Source of the DNA: Liolophura sinensis
Taxonomy: Eukaryota > Mollusca > Polyplacophora > Chitonida > Chitonidae
DNA: 64,000 bases
Direction of reading: 5' to 3'
Assembly: GCF_032854445.1 (NCBI RefSeq)
Contig: NC_088298.1
Location: forward strand, 19,737,976 to 19,801,975
Position numbers and translations under genes: made by a program. Shown one piece after another: positions 46,947 to 62,067 of this stretch (the first letter of the stretch is position 1; each line of letters begins with the position of its first letter). The notes under the pieces were generated by a model. It was not told the origin of the DNA. It was given only the letters and a program-made list of their open reading frames with translations, and did no database searches.

Positions 46947-49900
46947 CTAAAACATAACAGAAGCAAAAGTTGGAAATGATATACATGTGGGCGAGGCCAA
47001 TACCTTAAATTTTAAATAAATACTTAACATTATGTAAGCCATAATGTAGAAAGCTGAAACTGAAACAAGTATGGCAGGGAAAATGGATATCTTCAATTTT
47101 GAACAATCAAATGAATACAGTATCTATGGTTGCAAAACTATGTTTACAGTTTCCTGGGCATATTTCTTTCATTATTTTTTTATTTATTTATTCTACTTAT
47201 TTTACTTATATAATCAGCATTTAATACCACACTGAACATAAAAATATTTCACTGATATACGGCAGTAGTCAATTTTACAGGTGAATGAAGGTCAGCAGAG
47301 CCTCAACAGAAAGTCAGCAGAACCTCAACAGAAAGTCAGCACAACTTCAATAGAAAGTGAGCAGACCCTCAATAGAAAGTCAGCACAGCCTCAATAGAAA
47401 GTCAGCAGAGTCTCAATAGAAAGTCAGCACAGCCTCAATAGAAAGTCAGCAGAGTCTCATTAGAAAGTCAGCAGAGCCTCAACAGAAAGTCAGCACAGCC
47501 TCAATAGAAAGTCAGCACAGCCTCAATAGAAAGTCAGCACAGCCTCAATAGAAAGTCAGCAGAGTCTCACAGCCCATCACTATATACCTAACAAAAAGCT
47601 CCTGACTTAAAGATACAGCCAAACCATCCACAACTCTATTGAAAACTGTTCAAGATGTCTTGTTAATAATGACAAGTGTGACAGGCAGACGAACAGACTG
47701 AAGGCCGGACGCACACAGAACATTCCCACAACTTTTATAACACGAACACGACATATTAAATCCTGGGGCTGTTTAAGAAAAGATGCCTTGTGAATTTCTC
47801 ACCTCTTTACAAGAAGGGTTGACCCCTGCAGGAAGTTCCTCCGTGGGTTTGTGGGCCAGTTCTTCATATGGGTATTTTGCGACTTCGCTAAATCCCAGGG
47901 TTCCGGCAGCCTCTACTGTCTGTACAACAGCAGGAACAAAACAGTGCAAAGTTAAATACGCTAATAAAAATGGTCACAAGATGTACACAAAATCACAGGT
48001 CAAGATACAGGCATATTTTTTTTTTAAACGAAATAGGCAAAAAAAAAATGGTTAAAAGATGTGCAGAAAATGAGAGCATGACACTGTCGGTGCACAGTCC
48101 AACTCTGGACTCTATTCATGACGGTGCAACGTTAATCAAATCAGTGCACCAATTCAGCAATGCACCAGTGCACTCTTTGCTGTTTTTATCAACCTATCCA
48201 CACAGTATAACTCAAGACACTATCCCCGGGTTCTGCTCGCGTCTTCCTTCCACAATATTGTAGCCTGATAAGTGAAATATTCTTGAGTATAGCGTAAAAC
48301 ATCAATCACATAAATAAACAAGAAAAAAAAAAAACGATGCACTGCACTCACATATGTGAGAGTAACAAAAATGGATACCAGAATGAACATAATGTCACAC
48401 TTTCATTTCACTGGCTTTGAGTGATACAGAATGTGGTTTGAAGAACAAAGCTATTAACCAACAGAAACCTGTACCACAGTTACTGCTTTTTGAGGGCCTG
48501 ACACAAAGCAACCAACCATTGGTAAGTTACTGACAAACTTTTGCACGTGTAACATTCTGACAAGCACATCATATTGTATGGAAGACATGTGGTTTTCAGT
48601 GAACGTAAGGTTGGACAAGCAGCACATGGCAATGAGTGAGTGAGTGAGTGAGTACTTGGGGTTTAACGTCATACTTAACAATTTTTCAGTCATATGACAA
48701 CGAAGGAACCTTTAGAGTGGAATGTAATGTGCCTCCTTGTTGCAGGACAGATTTCCAGTGCTCTTCCATCTAGTGCTGCTTCACTGTCATGCCTTACCAA
48801 AGGTAAGTAAACTGCCCTGCCCGAGCCATTATATTGATATGGGTCAACCAGTTGTTGCACTATCCCCTTCATGCTGAACGCCAAGCGAGGAAGTTACAAC
48901 TTCCTCTTTTAAGGTCTTAGGTGTGACTAAGCCCTGGATTGACCCTGGATCTACCGCTCCTGAAGTGGACACTCTACCAACTGTGCTATCGGGGCCAGTC
49001 ACATGGCAATGGGACCTTGAAAATGGTGAGAGAGGTTCACTGAACACACACCTCCAAGGAAAGCTGAAATGTACTTTACACAATTCAGCATTCACCAGAC
49101 AAGGTGCTTGACAGGAGAAAAGATACAGGCTGCACCACAAATAAAAATTAAAAAACCCACCTCTTTAACAATCTGAATTCCCTGGTTGCCTTCTGCTAAG
49201 TCCTTCTCCATCTCTTCAATGGACATTCCTTTCTGGAAGTAAATAAAAATATAAATAAAGATAAAGTACATGTGTCGATTTCAAATGATATTTCAGTAAA
49301 GTACAAATTTAAACAAAAACAAAATCAAAATTAGGTTCTCAATGTCAGAACTGAGCAAACTGATTTTCGCATCACATTTGAAAAAGTTGGTTTTAGTTGA
49401 CATATATAACAAACAGCAATCCTTCACATTTTTTTCAATAAACTTGGGTATTTCTTTTTTCTCAAAGTAAGGATTCCAAAAGTATTAAGGACTCAGAAAG
49501 CCTTGGTTCAATGGTTCATGAGAAGGTTCTGAAAAAATTTCAACATGGCTGCCAAAGCAATTGTGACCTAGAATAAAGAATTTTGCTACATTTACAACAG
49601 TATCTCAAGATCCGTGGTATTATCTAGCCCTTAGCTACAATACTATGGGGTTTAAAATAATCTGTGAATCAGACAAAACTCACGTTCCAAAGCTCTCGGT
49701 CCCAAACTCCAAAAAATCCTGTGAAGTTGGGAGGTTCATAGCCCTGTCGTATTTTCATGACGGGCGTGTCAGGATCTCTGTGGGCTGGGTCTGTTTCCAA
49801 GTATTCCTGCAATTCATGGAACAACAAATGTCATTGAAAATGGTTGGCAACTGTCTGAAGTCACAAAAAATATATGATCACTTGCTTGTATAAGAAAAAA

Positions 49901-52900
49901 AGCATTGCCTCAGAAGGGATTTGAACTGAGGATCAATAAATAGCAAATGCAATCAAAAGTGCCAAAATAAAATAAAATAACCAGTAAAAGTAGCGCAGTG
50001 ATTTTGAAATGAACAATTCTGTGTAAACTGACCAAGGCTTGAAGCATCCTTTGCTAAAATAAGATATTTAGTCATTCTTATAACTGCATGTATGTATGCC
50101 TGGGGTTTAACATTGTGCTTAATAAGTTTTCAGTCATATGATGAGGAGGAGTCATTAGGTGTGTGTACACAGACTGTGTCAGGACAAAGTCCACACCGCC
50201 AAAGTGCTGTAATAGGGTGAGTCTATGCCACTGAAGTGCTGCTGCACTGATGTATCATGCCAAAGACACCAGACATGACATCACACCCAGTCACGTTATA
50301 CTGAGACCGGGACAACCAGTCCTGTCTCTGATTTCGAGGCAGACGGCCTAACCATTAGGCAACCGAAGTGGTTTCTCTTACAAATTTCAATTTTGAGAGA
50401 ATTTCATCATCACACAGGTAGGAATGAACAATAGACCAAAGAGACTAGGTGCAAATAACTGAAACAGGCCAAGATCCAGGTGCAAATAACTGAACCTGGC
50501 CAAGGTTCAGGTGCAAAGTACTGAACCAGGCCAAGGTTCAGGTGCAAAGTACTGAACCAGGCCAAGGTCCAGGTGCAAAGTACTGAACCGGGCCAAGGTT
50601 CAGGTGCAAAGTACTGAACCAGGCCAAGGTCCAGGTGCAAATAACTGAACCAGGCCAAGGTTCAGGTGCAAATTACTGAACCAGGCCAAGGTCCAGGTGC
50701 AAATTACTGAACCAGGCCAAGGTCCAGGTGCAAATAACTGAACCAGGCCAAGGTCCAGGTGCAAATAACTGAACCAGGCCAAGGTCCAGGTCCAAAGTAC
50801 TGAACCAGGCCAAAGTCCAGGTGCAAATTACTGAACCAGGCCAAGGTCCAGGTGCAAATTACTGAACCAGGCCAAGGTTCCCTATTTTATATTTGACATT
50901 TCAATGTTTACAGACCACAATACTTACAAATGCCACAGTTTGAGCAAGGCGTTTTTCTTCTTCGTTGGCACCGTCCCCTACCCAGACAAAGATGGCGTGA
51001 CATGCGTCTAGCAACATCACATCGTCAGATACCAAGTCAGACTGAAGAGCAGAAGAAAGCAGCAGAAAATCAGCCACACTCTGAGTGTTACAAAGTTGGC
51101 AATTTCATTGAAGATAAACAATTTGTGGTATTAATCAGCTACAGTTTTCGTCAATAAATAGCAACCAGGCTAGTAGCATGCCGAGAGCAAATCATCAGAA
51201 TATCACCTATGGCAAGATCCTGATAAACTTTCCTCCGTGACTTCACAAACTGTGTAACTGACTGCTTATTTTCACCAAGGTTCACCACAAACAGTGAGAG
51301 CAGGCACATAATCATTGGATTGGTGTTTTACTCAAGAATATTTCAATTACAGGATGGTGGCCAGCATTATGGTGGGAAGAAATCGGGCAGGGCCCGGGGG
51401 AAACCCACGACGATCTAATTCCTGATGGACATTTCCACTTACGGCCGGACTGGAAGCCAGCATGAGCTTGACTTGAACTCATAGTTACCGCACTGGTGAA
51501 AGGCTCCTGGTTCTTTGCGCCATGCTGGTGTGCTAACCCTCTCAACCACAGAGGCCCCTGAGTAGGGAATTGTACCAATCCACTACAGCCGAAACTAAAT
51601 TGGTTTGTGACTAGCCAAATGTAACCTTCCACAACACAACCATTCTATAAGTGTAATACAAGCAAAGCTCTGGCAAACTTCAGGCATTCTAGTAGCTTGT
51701 TCTGTAGACATGTAGTAAGTTTTGTTCAAGAAATGTAGTCATTAAACGTTTACTGAAAAGCAAATATTCAAAAAACTCTGAGAGGTTAAACTGAAATGGC
51801 TACATTTGTTAAAGCCTGCAGAAACTCCTCACTTGGTGACAGCACCGATATTACATTTATGAGGGAAGATTGATAAGATCTTGGCCTGGGGTACTGTAAT
51901 TCTTCTCATTTTTGGGACAGATATTAGTAGTGTTGAAAGTAGAATATTACATTTCTTTACAAGCCTTTTGGAAAAGTATAGAGACATGAGTATGTTGTTC
52001 ATTAGATGGTCTAACCATGTGAGAAGAAAGAAACTCAATATTCCTGCCAGAATTACATGTATATTGGCTCAACAGAGCAGACCAGGTGTCCCAAAATTTA
52101 GAAGAAATAGGGCATAAAACAGAGAATTATTGGACATTGTCATTTTTACGTTTAATTACTCAGAGCAGACTGATTTTAATAACTCCCTTTACAAATTGAT
52201 AAGGAATGAATGAATGAATGCTTGGGGTTTTACGTGGTACTTAACAATTTTTCAGTCATATGATGTCGAAGGTTCATTAGGTATGTGTACATACATGTAT
52301 ATTGTGTCTTCGTGTGGCAGTGTGAGTTCTTGATGCCAAAGGGCACCTGCCACTGAAGTTTCATGCCAAAGACACCAGGCATAACATCCCATCCAGCCAC
52401 ATTATACCGACACTGGGCCAACCAGTCCTGTTCCCTTCCTCTAACCTCTCAGTGCTAAGCAACAATCAAGGCAGCAACAAGTACTATTTTTAAAGTATTT
52501 AAAGTATGACCCAACCCCGGTCTGATCCCGGGTCTCCCAACTTCAAGGCAGACGCTCTAACCATCAGGCCACCAAAGCCGTCCCAAACAAACTGATAAGA
52601 AGGTGCTCATAAAAATAACCCACATAGGGAGCAAACTGAACGAACTTCTCACTCCTCTTCTACATGTATACTGGTGTAACAGTGTCATACCTGTGTGAAA
52701 TCTGGTATTTCATCCACGGTGAACACACCACTGGCATTTGAACATTGAAACAGTCGAGCCGGCTGGGCGGTTTCTTCTTCCTGTGAAGAAACAAAAAACA
52801 TGATTCATGTAAGACACAAAATCAAGGAGAATTACAATTAAAGTCAATTGCTCTTAAATTAAAGGCAACGCTTTTTTTTTCTTGTACAAGCAATTGATCA

Positions 52901-55900
52901 CATAGTTTTTCTGGCTTCAGAGATTCATCACTAAGCAAGAAACACAAGCCTTGAATAAGCTAAGTCATTATGATTCTGTACATAAATTCAAAACACAGCC
53001 AGGGCAGTTCTGACCAAAACAGCTTTCACCTTGTCATCTTTGATCTATTTATCTTTGGCCAACTCTGTCCAAGACATCAGCTTTATTCTGAAACATCACC
53101 TTCTCTCTTAGAACCCAATCAGCCTCTTCGGCTTTCACTATGGGTAACATAAATGCCACAAGTGGACCAAAGAGCAAAAAAGACAGCATTTAAAAATTCA
53201 AATCTCCTTTTCCCCAATGTGGTCTAATCAGTGATGATATTACATGACAACATCAAAGATGGATACATGAAAGGTAAAACCAAGTGCTCTCCCTTACCTG
53301 AAGTCTCTTGTCACTGGCATAATCTTCTTTTCCACCGAGTACATTCCAGAAATCTTTCTTTTCCTGACCCTCAAATACCATTGTTTGTTCCCTGATTGAA
53401 AACGTGGGTAGAAAAATCAATTCTGTCATTATTAAATGGGACAACTATACGTAACCATTTATTTTCTTTTTAGATTTCTGTTAAAACTTAGAAATACTTA
53501 AACACTATTCTATTTATTTATTTATTTATTTATTTGACTGGTGTTTTACGCCATACTCAAGAATATTCAAACACTTATGATTTTATTTATTTATTTGATT
53601 GGTGTTTTACGTCATACTCAAGAATATTCAAACACTATGATTTTATTTATTTGTGGGTGTTTTATGCTGTATTCACGAATATTCAAACACTATTTTATTT
53701 ATTTATTTATTTGATTGGTGTTTTACGCCGTACTAAAGACTATCCAAACACTATGATTTTATTTATCTGTGGGTGTTTTATGCTGTATTCAAGAATATTC
53801 AAGCACTATGATTTTATTTATTTATTTGAATGGTGTTTTACGCCGTACTCAAGAATACTCAAACACTATAAATTTAAGTAATCAGCACCCTGAATCTTCA
53901 GGTACATGTATGTTTCTGATAATAATACATGCCAAACGAGTCCTTCAAACGCCATTAAAGTCCTTCAATGTCACAAATAAATGTCGCAATCTTTTCGCAT
54001 GTTTGCAAGGTGTTTATTTAACCAAATTCTGAGGGTTTTGGTTTATGTAGGCTTACAAACTTACACTTTCTGTGAAGCCCAGAAACTGACCAACCCAACC
54101 AATGTAGTTTTGTCTCTAACATCAAATGACAAAGGTGCATAAATTGCACTGAAAGTTGCTCTGCCATATGCGAAAAGGTTGAAAAATTAGGGTACGCATA
54201 AATTCTTCTTTGATTCTTTAAGACTATGGGCACGAAGTCCATATGCAATAACTTCAGTTGAATTGGGGATGGTCAGACCTATACTGCCAAGATAAGAAAA
54301 ATCCAGATAACCTACCTGTTGGATAGGTGAGCCACTCTCTTCGCCATTTCACGTTCATCTCCTGTGCTACCCTGACGTACACAGGAAAAACAACTATCAG
54401 TATAATCATTGTTATTGTTCAAACCAAACAGTGGGTTGTGAATGAGGTCTCCCACTCACTTGGTTTGTGCTTCACATGTACATGTGTGTAGGGGGTTCCA
54501 GCCAGTAGGCAGGGCAGGAAGGGGTTGGTACTAGGCTGTCTCCCACTACCCTCTCCCACTTCCTGGTTGGTACAGCCACAGGGTCAGAAGTCAGATTTGT
54601 CCTTAGTCACTGTTTCTGTGTATCATTTTTATTGTACAAAATGACTGAGATGCAGTACATAACCTAAAATTTTGCACGAGAGTTAATGTTGTTTATTTTT
54701 TTTGCACGATCTGTCTTAGCGGCAAGATGTCAGAAGAGAGTGATTAGCCCCGTGCCCGTTTCATTACCCAGCATGGCACTTGGCAGTTCTGCCTGCTAAT
54801 CCTTGCCCATGTGGGGTCACATCACTGACAGAAAGGTGTGCAGGTCTCCTGACTAGTAGGTCTACGTGTACATCTCTAAATACACCCATGAAAGAAATCG
54901 AAGAAAGTATCAAGACAGGCGATATGTACTGCAAACCTCTGAATTCCAAACACTGTCTCAAAACATGACCACACCAAAAAAGGAATGTACACTGTAGACG
55001 AACTGATTACTCGGGTTAGGCCTACATGGAAGTCACCTCACACTGTTATCTGGTGAACGGTTGTCTGCTGAGAGCCCTTATTATGCAACGAACTGTGTTC
55101 AAATGTATTTCAGCTAAAAGCGAATTTCTTTTTTCTTTGTAATCCGAACTATCCTCCTATTGCAAAAGAATTCCTTTTCCCGCATTTTTATATCGGGAAC
55201 CTCTGATTAAACACAGAAAACATACTCCAAGAGAGGTTTCCAAAAACTGCCATGGTTTACTTTCAACCCTTCTCAGTAGCACTGTGTGCAAGTCCAGCAT
55301 ATTGGGAGACGAGATTTGTTTATGTTGTCATCACATTAGGCATGTTAGAAGTTTGCACAACACCTTCACTGGCTTTATATCAAAATAAAATGCATGCTTT
55401 ATGAGTTTCTGAATACAGTTTTGAACAGACATGATCTACGTGTCACCAGCGACTGGTACCATTATTATTTTGCATGTTGCCAGCAAAAATCATGTGATCG
55501 ATGGGTAGACAGGTGGAGTCCTGTGATTGTAAGTGACTTGTGTCTACATGTAGATAAAACCAATCTGTATGACTAAAATTTCATCTGAGGGGACTTGATT
55601 AAATATTAAGTAAATTAAGTATCCATGTTTACGAAATATGGATGGAAGTGGACAGTTTTTCAAATTATGCCAGAATGAACAAGAAATGTTCAGCTGCAAC
55701 GGCGCAAACAAATGTGTGTAGGTGTCGTTTTAATCGCAGTTTGACATGACACTCCAAATGCGTAAACGTACTCGGTTGTCACGCTTAATCTCCATAGAAT
55801 TTTTTGCCCAAATTCCCATTTATCACAAAATAACAATAATAAAACAATCAACCTGTTGCAAAGTGCATGTATTAATATCACTATGATTAAAACTGAGGAA

Positions 55901-58900
55901 AACATGAACTGTTAGTGGTGGGAGAAGAAATGACTGCTCAGTGAAGTGTGTGAGCTTGTATATTACATTCTTGTACTGTCAGTATAATCCCCTGACCGCC
56001 CTTGATGCTCTCCTGCGGCACTCAGTCAGTAACAACCACAACCAACGCAATGAATCCTGGGATACACTTTCAGAGTCCCAGGGCGAAACTTCAGGTCATT
56101 TACCATACCTCCCTGTGGCTTTGAACATTACTGCTACAAGGTCACCTTGAACTTTTTCCATCTATCTATCAGTAGTTAACAACTTAAGCCATAAATGATG
56201 AGTTATAGTCTATGCAATTTGTAAATAATATACAGTACTCACTACATATAGTGACAAAAAAAAAAGATGATCAAAAAGATGAAAAGTTTCCAATCTTAAT
56301 CCACGGGATCAAGATGCATTTCAGTCATAGTAACTGTGTCACCAATTAAACAACTGCTACACGAAAATGTAAAACCAGAACTCAAAAGCTGCATATTCTC
56401 TAAACAAAGGTTGTTGCCATGGAAACCATGAATCCAATGACATTCTGAATCTGAAAGACAGTTAACAAGGCAATTAACTTAAAGGTGGAGAAAACATAAA
56501 AATGACAAACAGTTCAGATGAAAGTGTGTAAAAAGTTAATCCTAAATGTTGTCTTCAATATTTTTTCCGATTTTGCCTTAAGAAGAAAAAGACACTTGAA
56601 AATAATTTTTGTATGGTAGGTATTTGTGACTTTGGTATTTATAGTCTTTCTTTAATAAATATTTTTGCACTTGAATTTGTTCTTTTCAACTAACAAATGT
56701 ATTAAACCTCAATTTGGACCACATTTATATTTTAATATGTTCATAAATATTATCATAATTTAGGTTCAATGCATATGTTTCGATATAAACAACAAATTTA
56801 CATTCAAATAAATTTTTAGACAAGCATCACATCCTTATTTAGAACATTATTATGCAACAACGAGAAATACCAACAGTTGGTCCCAAATACCCACCATACA
56901 AAAATATTTTCAAACACCCTTATCTTCTTAAAAAAAAAAAAATCCAATAAAATATCGAAGACCATATTTGCAAATAAGTTTTGATGCTCTTTCATCTGAT
57001 TTTGGCATCATTTTTATGTTTTCTTCTCTTTTAAATAAGAGAATGTTACTTACCTTTCCACACCATATATACAGAAATCTTGCTCCAAATATCACAAATA
57101 CATCATTAGAGTTAAGAGATGAAGCTCTCATGGGAACCTACAAATAATGGTCACAACTGTCATGATTACAAATTACAAATAATGGTCACAAATGTCATGA
57201 TTACAAATTACAAATAATGGTCACAAATGCCATGATTGCAAATTACAAATAATGGTCACAAATGTCATGATTACAAATTACAAATAATGGTCACAAATGT
57301 TGTGATTACAAATTATAAATAATGGTCACAAATGCCATGATTACAAATTACAAATAACGGTCATGAATGTCATGATTACAAATTACAAATAATGGTCACA
57401 AATGTCATGATTACAAATTACAAATAATGGTCACAAATGCCATGATTGCAAATTACAAATAATGGTCACAAATGTCATGATTACAAACTACAAATAATGG
57501 TCACAAATGTCATGATTACAAATTACAAATAATGGTCACAAATGTCATGATTGCAAATTACAAATAATGGTCACAAATGTCATGATTACAAATTACAAAT
57601 AATGGTCACAAATGTCATGATTACAAATTAAAAATAATGGTCATGAAAGTCAAGATTACAAATTACAAATAATGGTCACAACTGTCATGATTACAAATTA
57701 CAAATAATGGTCACAAATGTCATGATTACAAATTACAAATAATGGTAATGAATGTCATGATTGCAAATTACAAATAATGGTCACAAATGCCATGATTACA
57801 AATTACAAATAATGGTCACAAATGCCATGATTACAAATTACAAATAAAAATGGTCACGAATGTCATGATCATCCGCAGGTTGCTGGAAGGCCTTCTCACG
57901 TATGTACAATAATGGTCACAAATGTCATGATTATCTGCAAGTTGCTGCCAGACCTTTCCACATATGTACAATACTGGTCACAAATGTCATGGTTACAATT
58001 ATTTCTACATGTACATGTGCTTTATTTTAGGGACAAGCATTTATCAAGGATTTCTTTAGCTGGAGGATTAAAAATCTTATGAGAACATTTAAAGTTTTAA
58101 TACTGAGTTTCACAAGAAAAATTAGTTGTATTACATTCTCAACCCTGCTAATCAAAAGTACTATAAAGAGGAAATACGCAGAATTATGCTTCTTAGTTTA
58201 TAGTTCTTTCACTTGTATCACTCAATGTTAGCAAATTTATTTTCACACCTGTAATTAAACATGTTAATGACTCACCTGTACAGCTTTGGTGTTGAGCATG
58301 GAGGTTCCGCGTACCTGTAACATGTACCTGTCCCCTGGGCCATCATCTCTCTCCTCCTTATTCCAGCCAGCCTTACCCCCCTGAGCACAAGAGGCAACAG
58401 GTTAACCTTTCTCACAAAACAGTATGTATGTATGCATGTTTTTATTTTTTTATTTATTTGATTGGTCCGTACTCAAGAATATTTCACTTATTTGATGGTG
58501 GCTAGCATTATGGTGGCATGAAACTGGGGAAACCCACAACCATCGGCAGGCTGCTGGCAGACCTCCCCACAAACATATGGAGAGAAAGCCAGTATGAGCT
58601 AGACTTAAACTCACAGCGATTGCCCTGGCTTACTAACCCCCCTCAGCCACGGAGGACCCCCACTTGTTTGTTTAAGTGGTACTCAACAATATTTCAGTCA
58701 TATGACTAAGAAGAGTCATTAGGTGTGTATACAAAAACCATGCCTTCTTCTGACAGGGTGAATCCATGCTGCCACAAAAGTGCTGCCATCACTGAAGTAT
58801 CACATCAAAGACACCAGACATAACACCCCACACAGCCAGATTATACTGACACCCAGCCAACCAGTCATGTTTCCTTGCTGTAACTTATCAATACTGAGCT

Positions 58901-61900
58901 CCAAGCAAGGCAGTCGTAAGTCCCATTTGCATATGACCTGACCCATGTTTGAACCAAAGTCTCACTACTCTGAAGCCCACACTCTAACCAATAGACCACT
59001 GAAGTAGTTCAAGAAGTGGAAATATTACTATAACTTTGTACATACATGCAGATGTGCAATACATCTTTCTTGAGGCATAAAACAATGCATACAAATTTGG
59101 ACAGGTACACAATGCATACAAATTTGGACAGACTCACAATGCATACAAATTTGGACAGACTCACAATGCATACAAATCTGGACAGATTCACAATGCATAC
59201 AAATTTGGACAGATACACAACGCATACAAATCTGGACAGATTCACAATGCATACAAATTTGGACAGACACACAACGCATACAAATCTGGACAGATTCACA
59301 ACGCATACAAATCTGGACAGATTCACAATGCATACAAATCTGGACAGATACACAATGCATACAAATCTGGACAAATTCACAATGCATACAAATTTGGACA
59401 GATACACAACGCATACAAATCTGGACAGATTCACAATGCATACAAATTTGGACAGACACAACGCATACAAATCTGGACAGATTCACAATGCATACAAATT
59501 TGGACAGATACACAACGCATACAAATTTGGACAGATACACAATGCATACAAATTTGGACAATGCATACAATTTTGGACAGATTCACAATGCATACAAATT
59601 TGGACAGATACACAATGCATACAAATTTGGACAGGTAAACAATGTGTATACAACTTTGTACAAAGATACACAATACACAAAATACAGATATCCAATGCAT
59701 CCAATTTTCTTTTACAGAGACATGCTGGGTTTATTATTACACATAGCAAACTAGTCATCTCATGCTGGCTTCCTCTCCAGTCGTACGTGGGAAGGTCTGT
59801 CAGCAACCTGTGGATGGTTGTGAGTTTCCTCCCGGGATCTGCCTGGTTTATTTCCACCATAATGCTGGCCGCCATCGTACTAGTTAAATATTCTTGGGTA
59901 CTGCGTATAACACCAATCAAATAAATAAAGAAAGTAGTCTACCAACTGTATCTATACAAGAAATACAAACCTCAAAGATAATCATCCTGCCCCTGAAGAT
60001 GGCCATGAAATGTGGAGGTTCTTTGTACTGTACCACACGCACCTACACAAACAAGGACACATTTGCTTAGACAGTTTTCTTAAAGGAGAAGAAAAGATAA
60101 AAATGATGCCAAAATCACATGTAAAAGTTTTTTTGGATTTTTTTTTCTTTTTTTAAGAGATAAAGGGTATTTAAAGATATTTTTGTATTTGGGACCACCT
60201 TTTGGTATTGGTCATCATAGCATAATCACTTTGCTTTTGTTCATGCCACGTGTTTTTCTTTCTCTCTATTGAGCAGCAAACGTTTGAGAAATGGCTGACA
60301 CATGATGGATTTCAAACACGGTTGTGTTGAAATTGACTTAAAAAAAATTACGACAACTGAAAGTTTGGTAAAAAGACAACAATGTCTTTCACAGTAATTG
60401 TTTTATAGTTGCTTGGAAATATAAAAATAGTCAATGGGTTTTTAACTGCATAGCAACAATAATCAGTGAAATCATAGTTTTTAAATACAGAGTTTCGGTG
60501 TCAACGTGAGGCCAGTTCTCGTAGCAGCCGTTCACAAATAGATTTCTCATGATCCAGTTCACAATTTCCGCCCACAAAGCTGTGAAGACTACCTAAAGGC
60601 AAATTGCATGCTTCTAGGTAATGGACTTCTGATAGAACTCACGGCTAGATGTCCATTAAGGGAGGTAACTCACCTGGACTGCACGTCCTCCCATTTTATC
60701 ATCTAATTCCACAGCTTTTAAAGCCGAGGTTCCACGTTCGTCAGCTGTTGATTTTAAACCCTGGTAATGTAAACATTTAATGCATGGGTCAACAAGACTT
60801 AAAACAATCAAAATACTCGCAAACGCAGATGAAAATATATCAAAAATGGAACTAATGGTAATCTGCAGTTAAAGATAGCACAATCATGAAAGAGCTAATT
60901 CTTTTGCCTGAATCAGGTCAAGCTCTCTTGTGACCTGACAAAATTAACAATTACTTAAAATAATTTAAAACTGCAAATAAAGCCCATGGCAAAATGCATC
61001 CATACATTCTGCGTGCAAAGAAGAGTCTTGTCCCTCCCATTATGAACAGGCAAAGATCTAGCTATACAGATGAAAAGTTTGGGATAGATCCACTTCATTT
61101 CCAAGGGAAGACAGGTAGGTCAGACTTAACTCACCTGCCAGTAGTAGATAATGGAATGTTCCTGTCCACCAGTTTTGTAGTTATACAGAACAATGTAACA
61201 ATCTCCCCCGAAAAACTGGCCATAATAAATCCCTTTGAGGGGGACCATCTCAAAGTCCTCAATACGCCAGATCTGAAAGGAAAAAGATTTGAAATTAACA
61301 CAGCGCACAGTGATGCCATTACCAATACCACCCCTGCTCTGTATTGCTACAAGTGCATGAGTCTGTGTCAGATTTACTGACCGGTATTTATTTATTCATT
61401 TATTTGTTCATTTATTAATTTATCAGGTTGGTGTTTTACAACATACTTCAGAATATTTCACTTACATGACAATGTCAAGCATTATGGTGAGAGAATACTG
61501 GGCAGAGCCCAGGGGAAACCCACGACCATCCACAGGTTGCTGGAAGCTCTTCACATGTACAATCATACTGAAAGCCAGCATGAGCTGGACTTGAACTCAG
61601 ACCAATCGCATCAGTGAGTATACAACTACAGTACTGCCCAATCCTCGTATATTCTCTGCCTATTATCCGCCCATCCTACGTGCATCTCGATTGGTCATGT
61701 TGAGCGTCCCATGCGCGGATGTTGGCACCATCCTGATCGCATCTTACGTGAATCTTGATCTTGCAGTCTCGTTTTAGACCGTTTTACGGCACTTTAGCCT
61801 TTGCCTACATGCTATGGCTATAAACATGACGTGGTTTGTTTACCTGGTAAGGCAAGCGTCGTGAGCGTTAGTGAACTGTCCATCATTCACCTACCTCTCA

Positions 61901-62034
61901 CACATTCATATGGTTTCGCATTTACAAAATAAATGCCAAAACAGCCAAAATTTCATCTGCGCATAATCATGATTATATGCAAATTAGTAGCCACGTCAGA
62001 AGAAAAAGTTCTTTGTTTCATCATTATTATCTAC

Positions 62035-62067
<33 letters not shown>

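Noticed and set aside
48935-48990. tRNA gene
   Set aside because: A- and B-box-like motifs are present but there is no cloverleaf with paired acceptor stem. It is the head of a SINE.
50410-50782. Repetitive [11 protein letters not shown]-type minus-strand frames
   Set aside because: 31-bp intronic repeat read in shifting frames, lying between confirmed villin exons.
59046-59924. 292-codon open frame on the + strand, with further long frames on the minus strand
   Set aside because: It is the 27-bp minisatellite read through; a period divisible by 3 leaves several phases open. It then runs into a SINE. No gene-like composition.
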